Below are positions 1 to 5,749 of a stretch of 11,938 nucleotides of DNA, one piece after another. Numbering within the stretch: position 1 is the stretch's first letter; each line of letters begins with the position of its first letter. The notes under the pieces were generated by a model that did not search any database, was not told the DNA's origin, and was given only the letters and a program-made list of their open reading frames with translations. Source of the stretch: Treponema sp. UBA1240 (GTDB lineage: Bacteria > Spirochaetota > Spirochaetia > Treponematales > Treponemataceae); NCBI GenBank assembly GCA_002308875.1, contig DBWK01000082.1, positions 16,862-28,799 of the forward strand, read 5' to 3'. The translations under genes were made by a program, and so were the position numbers.

Positions 1-519
1 AACCGTGGTTATCCTGGAGATTTGTATTCACAGCTTGCTTCTCGTTACGAAAAGGCTGTTGACTTTGATGACGCAGGTTCTGTAACGATTCTTGCAGTTA
101 CAACAATGCCTGGTGATGACGTTACACACCCTGTACCGGATAACACCGGATACATTACTGAAGGTCAGTTCTATCTTAAGGGTGGACGCATTGAACCGTT
201 CGGAAGTCTTTCGCGTCTTAAGCAGAATGTAAACGGCAAGACAAGAAACGACCACCGCGCTCTTATGGATGGTATGATTCGTCTGTATTCTTCTTACAAG
301 GATACACTTGAAAAGAAGTCCATGGGATTTATGATGTCCGAATGGGACGAAAAGCTTTTGAAATACGGTGCTATGTTTGAAAAAGAAATGATGGACTTGT
401 CAGTAAACATTTCTCTGGAACAGGCACTTGATAAGGGCTGGGAAATCCTTTCAGAATGCTTTGAAAGTGATGAAACAGGTATTAAATCCGATTTGATTCA
501 GCAGTACTGGAAAAAATAA
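1..519 (+). CDS. atpB: V-type ATP synthase subunit B, C-terminal part (5' truncated by window edge)
   Basis: This is the non-catalytic B subunit of the V-type ATPase head (V1), which alternates with catalytic subunit A in the cytoplasmic hexamer. The frame is open from base 1 and gives 172 residues before the TAA at 517-519. That is the last third of a protein usually of about 430-460 residues. Visible family motifs are the opening RGYPGDLYS, then TMPGDDVTHPVPDNTGYITEGQ, which matches the B-subunit nucleotide-interface segment apart from small substitutions, and SLSRL, whose Arg (codon 214-216) corresponds to the arginine-finger position at the A/B interface. The C-terminal part is helical. 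The TTG at 22 is an internal Leu codon, not a start, because homology continues upstream to the window edge. Subunit D follows after nine bases, so the two are certainly in one operon. Confidence 0.95.
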   Translation, partial: NRGYPGDLYSQLASRYEKAVDFDDAGSVTILAVTTMPGDDVTHPVPDNTGYITEGQFYLKGGRIEPFGSLSRLKQNVNGKTRNDHRALMDGMIRLYSSYKDTLEKKSMGFMMSEWDEKLLKYGAMFEKEMMDLSVNISLEQALDKGWEILSECFESDETGIKSDLIQQYWKK

Positions 520-528
520 AGGCGTTTT

Positions 529-1149
529 ATGGCAACAATAAAGTTGACGAAAAATGAGCTTAAAAGTCAGAAAGACTCGCTGAAAATGTACCAGCGCTAT
601 CTGCCGACTCTTCTGCTCAAAAAACAGCAGCTGCAGACTGAAATCCGCACCATTGACCTGCGTGCAAAAGAAGTACGCAAAAAGAGGGCTGATTTGGACA
701 AGGAATTTCAGAAATGGATAGCTGTCTTCGGTGAAAAAGAAGCCTTCAAACCGGAAATGGTAACTGTAAAAAATATTAAAAAAAGCTACAGCAATATTGC
801 CGGTGTAATAATTCCGATTTATGAGGGCGCGGACTTTGGACGCGGTGACTACGATTTGTATTCTACACCTCTGTGGATAGATCTTGCTGCTGTTAAAATG
901 GAACAGGCTCTCTCACTGGATTTGGAAGCCGAAGTTTTGGAAAAACAGGTTGAGCTTTTGGCAAAGGAACTGCGTGTGACAACACAGCGTGTAAATCTTT
1001 TTGAAAAGGTAAAAATTCCTGAGACAAAAGCTAATATAAAGAAAATTACCGTTTATCTTGGTGATCAGCAGGTTGCGGCAGTTGTCCGCGGTAAAATTTC
1101 AAAGAAAAATCTTGAGAAAACCGCTGCGGAAAAGGAGACTGAAAAATGA
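529..1149 (+). CDS. atpD: V-type ATP synthase subunit D (central rotor stalk)
   Basis: Subunit D forms the rotating central shaft that couples ATP turnover in the A/B head to the membrane ring. The 206-residue product has the usual length and composition of the family: a long charged N-terminal helix (about residues 5-60, starting ATIKLTKNELKSQKDSLKMYQ), a short middle region with a Gly/Pro-containing segment near residues 85-110, and a second long helix (about 120-165) that would pair with the first as an antiparallel coiled coil. A short C-terminal segment rich in Lys and Glu follows. The ATG lies nine bases after the atpB stop, with a weak AAAGG Shine-Dalgarno overlapping that stop. The TGA overlaps the atpI ATG in an ATGA junction, which suggests translational coupling. 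Identification rests on sequence style and the B-D-I-K order. Confidence 0.92.
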   Translation: MATIKLTKNELKSQKDSLKMYQRYLPTLLLKKQQLQTEIRTIDLRAKEVRKKRADLDKEFQKWIAVFGEKEAFKPEMVTVKNIKKSYSNIAGVIIPIYEGADFGRGDYDLYSTPLWIDLAAVKMEQALSLDLEAEVLEKQVELLAKELRVTTQRVNLFEKVKIPETKANIKKITVYLGDQQVAAVVRGKISKKNLEKTAAEKETEK

Positions 1150-2993
1150 TTGTTCCAATGAAAAAAGTCTCACTGATACTGTTGAACAGAGATAAAAAAG
1201 ACGCAATGAAGGTTTTGCGGAAAGCCGGTGTTATGCATGTGGAGACTTTGCAGGGGAAAGGAGCTGATTTTACTGCAAAAAAGGCTGCTTTTGCAAAGGT
1301 TGAGTCTGCTGTTTCCGTGCTTTCTACATTAAAACCGGACAAGGCCGCAAAGAAAAATCCTGTTGATTTGTCGTACGACGATGCTGTTAAAAAAGCCGAA
1401 GAGATAAACAGTTATTTTTCTATGCGCAAAGAGTCAGAAGAACTTATTGCAAAGAATGAGAGAGAACTTGAGCGGTTCGAAAAATGGGGAAACATTGATC
1501 CCGCGGACATAGTATATCTTAAGGAAAAGGGTGTTCCCCTTTCTTTGTATGAAATTTCAAGTCAGGGATACTACAAGATTTCCGATGAAGTAAAAACCAT
1601 TCTTGTAAACAAGGACAAAAACTCATGTCGTTTTCTTCTTATTAATGAAAATGAGGATGCGGCCAAAAACCTGCCGGAAGAAGCACTTCCTGTTTCGTTG
1701 CCGGAGGCTTCCACTGTTTCTTTGAGAGCTTGTAACGAAGAAGAACGTAAAAAAAACGAATCCTACGGTGAAAAGATTCAGGAATCTCTGCTGTATTTGG
1801 ATTCTCTTAAAAAAGCTGCGCAGAAGCTTGAAAAGGAAGTTGAGTTTGAAACTGTCTGTTCCGGTATGGAAACAGATGGCGAAGAAACAACTTCTTCACT
1901 GGCTTGGCTCAGAGGTTTTGTTCCTGAACCGGAAATTGCGGGTCTAAAAAATACAGCCGCAGAGAACAACTGGGGACTCTTGATTGAAGATCCTACAGAA
2001 GAAGATCCTGTTCCTACAAAGCTTAAAAACTCAAAGGCAGTTCAGATTCTGTATCCTGTTCTTGACTTTTTGGGAACGGTTCCCGGCTATTATGAATTTG
2101 ACATAAGCGCCTGGTTCCTTATGTTCTTAACGATTTTCTTCGCAATGATTTTTGGTGATGCTGGCTACGGTATGCTTATGCTTGTCATAGGCGGCGCACT
2201 GGCTTTCAAATCAAAATTTGTTGACAAAGAAAAGAATATACCGCCGGTTATAACGCTGCTTCTGCTTTGGGCAGGAGCAACCGCTGTTTGGGGAATCCTG
2301 AACTGCAGCTGGTTTGGCATTGAATATGCAAAACTTCCTGTATTCTTGCAGAAGCTTGCTCTTCCTGCATTTTCTCCTGAAAATCCGGAAAAGAACATGA
2401 ATTTGCAGATTTTCTGCTTTATTCTTGCTCTGATTCAGATGTCCATCGGTCACGTACTGGCGTTTATGCGCAATTTGAAGCAGAAATCGCTGAAACTGCT
2501 TGCTGATATCGGCGCACTCGGAATGTTGTGGGGAATGTTCTTTGTTGTACTGTGTCTTATAGTTTCAAGCGAACGATTCCCTGTAAAACCGGTTGTAATC
2601 ATTATGATTGCGGTAGGTTTTATTCTGAATTTCTGTTTTTCAAATTACGAAGGCAGCGTTGGAAAGAGTATTCTGGAAAGTTTAAAAAACATAATTTCCG
2701 TTTTACTGGGAGTTATAAACTACTTCTCGGATATTGTTTCCTATATCCGACTTTGGGCTGTTGCGCTTGCAGGCGGTGCTATTGCCGAAACCGTAAACAC
2801 AATGGCAGGTCCTATGCTTGGAAATTTCCTTATTTTCTTAGGAATTATTCTGCTTGTCTTTGGACACGGACTTAATATGGTACTGAACGTTCTTTCCGTT
2901 ATAGTACACGGAGTACGTCTTAATACGCTGGAATTTACAAGCCACGTCGGAATGTCATGGGCCGGTTGTAAATATGAACCCTTTAAAGAATAG
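1146..2993 (+). CDS. atpI: V-type ATP synthase subunit I (membrane stator, ion half-channels)
   Basis: Subunit I (equivalent to eukaryotic subunit a) holds the stator and provides the ion path next to the proteolipid ring. The 615 residues divide as expected: a cytoplasmic N-terminal arm of about 320 residues, charged and partly coiled-coil, then a membrane domain from about residue 323 with roughly seven to eight hydrophobic segments. The segment SYIRLWAVALA contains Arg535, matching the essential arginine of the family (Arg735 in yeast Vph1). A second conserved arginine, Arg591, lies in the last helix (VHGVRLNTLEF). The ATG overlaps the atpD stop by four bases and has an AAGGAG ribosome-binding site at 1132-1137, eight bases upstream. 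Length and motifs are complete, with no sign of damage. An internal ATG four codons in is possible but less well placed. Confidence 0.94.
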   Translation: MIVPMKKVSLILLNRDKKDAMKVLRKAGVMHVETLQGKGADFTAKKAAFAKVESAVSVLSTLKPDKAAKKNPVDLSYDDAVKKAEEINSYFSMRKESEELIAKNERELERFEKWGNIDPADIVYLKEKGVPLSLYEISSQGYYKISDEVKTILVNKDKNSCRFLLINENEDAAKNLPEEALPVSLPEASTVSLRACNEEERKKNESYGEKIQESLLYLDSLKKAAQKLEKEVEFETVCSGMETDGEETTSSLAWLRGFVPEPEIAGLKNTAAENNWGLLIEDPTEEDPVPTKLKNSKAVQILYPVLDFLGTVPGYYEFDISAWFLMFLTIFFAMIFGDAGYGMLMLVIGGALAFKSKFVDKEKNIPPVITLLLLWAGATAVWGILNCSWFGIEYAKLPVFLQKLALPAFSPENPEKNMNLQIFCFILALIQMSIGHVLAFMRNLKQKSLKLLADIGALGMLWGMFFVVLCLIVSSERFPVKPVVIIMIAVGFILNFCFSNYEGSVGKSILESLKNIISVLLGVINYFSDIVSYIRLWAVALAGGAIAETVNTMAGPMLGNFLIFLGIILLVFGHGLNMVLNVLSVIVHGVRLNTLEFTSHVGMSWAGCKYEPFKE

Positions 2994-3043
2994 TGATTTG
3001 CATTGCAAGTTACAAAACTGAATATATAAATTAGGAGTTAATT
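2994..3043 (+). other. atpI-atpK spacer with short palindrome
   Basis: This 50-base gap is the only sizeable one inside an otherwise overlapping operon. It holds an 11-base palindrome, TTGCA-T-TGCAA, at 2998-3008, an AT-rich stretch including TATAAA at 3025-3030, and the AGGAG ribosome-binding site of atpK at 3033-3037. The proteolipid is needed in many copies per enzyme, so an element raising its expression would make sense here. That role is inference only. Confidence 0.4.
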
Positions 3044-3469
3044 ATGAACTTTGGTATGTTAGGTGCAGGTGCTGCTCTTGGTATTGCGGCTATCGGTTCT
3101 GCAATCGGAATCGGACTTTCCGGTTCTGCAACAATTGGTGCATGGAAACGCTGTTATTTGAACAACAAGCCGGCTCCATTCATTCTTACAGTATTCGCAG
3201 GTGCTCCGCTTACACAAACCATCTATGGATATCTGGTAATGATGTTTATGATGCGGTCTGAAAAAGATCCGTGGTATTTGATGGGTCTCGGTGTTTTTGC
3301 TGGTCTTGGTATGTGTTTTTCTGCTATTGCTCAGGGAAAAGCCGGTGCAGCAGGTAGTGATGCCCTCGCGGAAACAGGAAAAGGCTTTTCACAGTACATT
3401 ACGGTAGTTGGTCTTTGTGAAACCGTTGCTTTGTTCGTAATGGTTTTCAGCTTGATCAGCGTTCTGTAA
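3044..3469 (+). CDS. atpK: V-type ATP synthase subunit K (proteolipid, rotor ring)
   Basis: This is the membrane rotor-ring subunit that carries the transported ion. The 141 residues form four transmembrane helices, i.e. two fused hairpins, the duplicated V-type arrangement rather than the single hairpin of F-type c. Gly/Ala-rich helix 1 is at about residues 5-33, helix 2 at 45-70, helix 3 at 77-104 and helix 4 at 117-140. Glu126 in helix 4 (GLCETVALF) is the ion-binding carboxylate. Only the second hairpin carries one; the equivalent place in helix 2 has Gln58. Thr57, Gln58, Tyr61 and Gln97 line up with Thr64, Gln65, Tyr68 and Gln110 of Enterococcus hirae NtpK, a Na+ pump. The ATG follows AGGAG by six bases. 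A hairpin terminator closes the operon 21 bases after the stop. Confidence 0.95.
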   Translation: MNFGMLGAGAALGIAAIGSAIGIGLSGSATIGAWKRCYLNNKPAPFILTVFAGAPLTQTIYGYLVMMFMMRSEKDPWYLMGLGVFAGLGMCFSAIAQGKAGAAGSDALAETGKGFSQYITVVGLCETVALFVMVFSLISVL

Positions 3470-3490
3470 AATCGTTTTTATAACTGTTTG

Positions 3491-3534
3491 TAAGCTGCCG
3501 GAAAGTTTAACCTTTTTGGCAGCTTATTTGTTTT
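3491..3534 (+). terminator. Intrinsic terminator after atpK (possible attenuator before ispG)
   Basis: A 15-base-pair stem is formed by 3491-3505 and 3512-3526 with a six-base loop (TTTAAC). The outer nine pairs are perfect (TAAGCTGCC with GGCAGCTTA) and the inner six include two G-U pairs. It is followed by TTTGTTTT at 3527-3534, a good T-rich tail. It should end the V-ATPase transcript. The ispG Shine-Dalgarno begins at the very next base, so the structure could also work as an attenuator for ispG. Confidence 0.85.
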
Positions 3535-3546
3535 AAAGGTATGAGC

Positions 3547-4641
3547 ATGTTTAATAAACCTTATGTTGTAACTATCGGTGGTAATGGAAAAACAAAAAAA
3601 ATTTCACTTGGCGGAGACAACCCGATAGCAATCCAGACGATGTGGAAAGAACCGATTGTAGGAATCAGGAAAAATACCAGCGAATATACTGAATTATTAA
3701 AGAAAATCGAACAGATGCAGATGCTTGGCTGTGATATTCTGCGCTTTGCTGTTCCAGATATGGAAAGTGCGGAAGTGCTTAAAAATCTTTCAGATGATGT
3801 AACGATTCCTCTTGTTGCGGATATTCATTTTGATTACAAACTTGCACTTTCGTGCCTGGATGGTAATGTAGCAAAAATCCGTATAAATCCTGGAAACATA
3901 GGAAGTTTTGAAAGAACAAAAGCTGTTGTAGAAAAAGCACGTGACAAAGGAAGTGCTATTCGCGTCGGTATAAATACCGGAAGTTTGCCAAAGGATTTGG
4001 AAAAACTTGTTGAAGAAGGAAAAATAACGAGAGCCGAAGGTCTCGTAAAAGCCGCCGAAAGAGAAATGGAAAACTTTGACAAACTGGATTTTAAGAATTT
4101 TGTCGTTTCGATGAAAGCGTCTTCAGTTGCAGAAACTATTGAGTCAAATGAAAAATTTGCCGAAAAGTATAATGTACCTTTGCACATAGGAGTAACTGAA
4201 GCCGGACCTGTAATCGGCGGCGTTGTTAAAAGTACGCTGGCTTTCAGTCATTTGCTGAAAGAAGGTGTAGGTTCAACGATACGCGTAAGCCTGTCTTCTG
4301 AAAGCGAAAACGAAGTTATTACGGCAAAGGAGATTTTGCGGGAATGCGGTCTGTATTCGGGAGGCGTAAAGATTGTTTCCTGTCCGCGGTGTGGCAGGAA
4401 CGGCTTTGACGTACATTCTTTCATAAACCGATGGCAGAACGAACTGCAGTCTCTTAAAAAGGACATAACTGTAGCAGTAATGGGCTGTGTTGTAAACGGA
4501 CCGGGTGAAGGTAAAAACGCTGATATCGGCATAACAGGTGCGGGTAATTCGGTAATAATTTTTAAACACGGAGTTACCGTAAGGACCGTTACCCCCGAAA
4601 ATGCGGATTCGGCGTTCAGAGAGGAGTTGAATTCATTGTGA
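3547..4641 (+). CDS. ispG: 4-hydroxy-3-methylbut-2-en-1-yl diphosphate synthase (IspG/GcpE)
   Basis: IspG catalyses the penultimate step of the MEP isoprenoid pathway, reducing methylerythritol cyclodiphosphate to HMBPP with a [4Fe-4S] cluster. The 364-residue product is the short bacterial type: an N-terminal TIM barrel (about 1-260; motifs GGDNPIAIQTMW, DILRFAVPD, VADIHFD and RINPGNIG) and a C-terminal cluster domain. Cluster ligands are Cys279 and Cys282 (SCPRCGR), Cys314 (MGCVVNGPGE) and Glu321. The spacing of 3, 32 and 7 is identical to E. coli Cys270, Cys273, Cys305 and Glu312. I chose the ATG at 3547 because AAAGG at 3535-3539 lies seven bases before it; the in-frame ATG at 3541 would be only one base from that site. 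The stop overlaps the next gene's start. An A8 tract sits at 3594-3601. Confidence 0.96.
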   Translation: MFNKPYVVTIGGNGKTKKISLGGDNPIAIQTMWKEPIVGIRKNTSEYTELLKKIEQMQMLGCDILRFAVPDMESAEVLKNLSDDVTIPLVADIHFDYKLALSCLDGNVAKIRINPGNIGSFERTKAVVEKARDKGSAIRVGINTGSLPKDLEKLVEEGKITRAEGLVKAAEREMENFDKLDFKNFVVSMKASSVAETIESNEKFAEKYNVPLHIGVTEAGPVIGGVVKSTLAFSHLLKEGVGSTIRVSLSSESENEVITAKEILRECGLYSGGVKIVSCPRCGRNGFDVHSFINRWQNELQSLKKDITVAVMGCVVNGPGEGKNADIGITGAGNSVIIFKHGVTVRTVTPENADSAFREELNSL

Positions 4642-5747
4642 AAAAGCTGATTGTCATATTCATAGTCTTATTTTCAGTTTGTGGTCTTTTTGCTCAGAAT
4701 CCTCAGAAACCCAAAGATTCGGACTTGTCATGGCGATATATGCTTGAAGCGCAGATAGACTACGAATATGGCAGGTACGGAAACGCAGTTAAAAACGCAG
4801 ATATTGCCAAGCAAAAGCGAAAAGATGAAATTGACTGGGTTCTTTACACTATGAATAAGGCTTTAAAATCTCCTGAAGTTCAAAAAGCCGGTGACAACAT
4901 TGAAGAAATCTCAAAGCTGTTTAAAAAGAGAAATTCTGAAGACGCGTTGATAATATTGGATTCATTTTATTCAAAATATACCCGCGAATATTTTTCCAAT
5001 TCCATGACAAAGTTTTTGGAAACCGCCAAAAAGTATTATGCTTATCCGGAAGCCGACTATATGCTGGGCTCATTGTTCATTCTTGAAGGTGAATATGTGC
5101 AGGCTGAAAAATACTTGGATTCCGCCTGGGAAAATTGCGAAATTCTGGATATTCCAAATCAAAAATACGACATTCTGTATAAAATGTCATATTTAGCCTC
5201 GTTACAGAAAAATTATGACAAATACGAAAAAACACTTCAGCTTATAATCGCGGATGACGGCTACGTTACTCCCTCCGGTGCTGACGGTTCTTTACTGCGT
5301 GCTGTAAAGCAATCAATGGCAAGAAAGGAAATGACAATAGACAAGCTGTTTATGCTGTACCGCAGTCATTCATATGATTCACTGGACGCATATTATAAAC
5401 TTGCTGACTTTTACCTTGAACGCGGTGAAAAGGAAAAAGCGGTAAAAATGGCAACCATCGCCAATTTAACAGCGTTTACCCGTCTTTATGACGCCGTAAA
5501 AGAACGTGATATGGATTACAAATATACTGATTTTCTATCATATATGGAAAAAATCGGTAAATACTATGACATATCGGAATGGGGTTCAAAAAATGGCATT
5601 TGGAAGGGTTATTTTAAGTATTCGCAGCTTCTGATTGAATGCGGAAAAGAAGAAATGGGTAAAGAGCTTTTATCGGCGCTTTCTCAGTATTGCCCGGAAG
5701 ATTACTGGAGAAGTATGGCGTTCCGGGAACTCTTGTCCAAGATTTAA
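4638..5747 (+). CDS. Secreted TPR-repeat protein of unknown function
   Basis: I do not recognise a named family. The 369-residue product starts with a signal peptide (MKKLIVIFIVLFSVCGLFAQ), most likely cut after LFA, placing it in the periplasm. There is a Cys at residue 15, but Val before it makes a poor lipobox, so a lipoprotein is less likely. The mature part is almost all helical with TPR-like pairs: about residues 30-64 (YEYGRYGNAVKNADIA), 138-170 (the clearest, ADYMLGSLFILEGEYVQAEKYL), 178-208 and 249-281 (YYKLADFYLERGEKEKAVKMA). TPR proteins usually act as scaffolds or assembly partners. The GTG start overlaps the ispG TGA by four bases, with GAGGAG at 4621-4626, 11 bases upstream, so translation is probably coupled. 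Its end lies two bases from the stop of the convergent Omp85 gene; a shared envelope role is only a guess. Confidence 0.8.
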   Translation: MKKLIVIFIVLFSVCGLFAQNPQKPKDSDLSWRYMLEAQIDYEYGRYGNAVKNADIAKQKRKDEIDWVLYTMNKALKSPEVQKAGDNIEEISKLFKKRNSEDALIILDSFYSKYTREYFSNSMTKFLETAKKYYAYPEADYMLGSLFILEGEYVQAEKYLDSAWENCEILDIPNQKYDILYKMSYLASLQKNYDKYEKTLQLIIADDGYVTPSGADGSLLRAVKQSMARKEMTIDKLFMLYRSHSYDSLDAYYKLADFYLERGEKEKAVKMATIANLTAFTRLYDAVKERDMDYKYTDFLSYMEKIGKYYDISEWGSKNGIWKGYFKYSQLLIECGKEEMGKELLSALSQYCPEDYWRSMAFRELLSKI

Positions 5748-5749
5748 CT

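Noticed and set aside
2528..2875. 115-codon open frame on the plus strand inside atpI
   Set aside because: It is a shifted frame over the conserved membrane domain of subunit I. The atpI frame is intact through it, so there is no frameshift to explain.
3003..3030. Possible promoter TTGCAA-16-TATAAA between atpI and atpK
   Set aside because: The boxes look good, but transcription would begin at about 3036-3038, cutting into the atpK Shine-Dalgarno at 3033-3037. A functional promoter is therefore doubtful.
3479..3484. TATAAC as a -10 box for ispG upstream of the terminator
   Set aside because: No -35 hexamer lies at 16-18 bases (TTGATC is 21 away), and the transcript would begin at the terminator stem.
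3834..4187. 117-codon open frame on the minus strand inside ispG
   Set aside because: It is antisense to the conserved IspG barrel, Ser/Phe-rich, and best explained by the codon use of ispG.
4680..4684. Lipobox Cys in the TPR protein signal peptide
   Set aside because: Val directly before the Cys is not accepted in usual lipoboxes, and a normal signal peptidase I site (LFA before Gln) follows.
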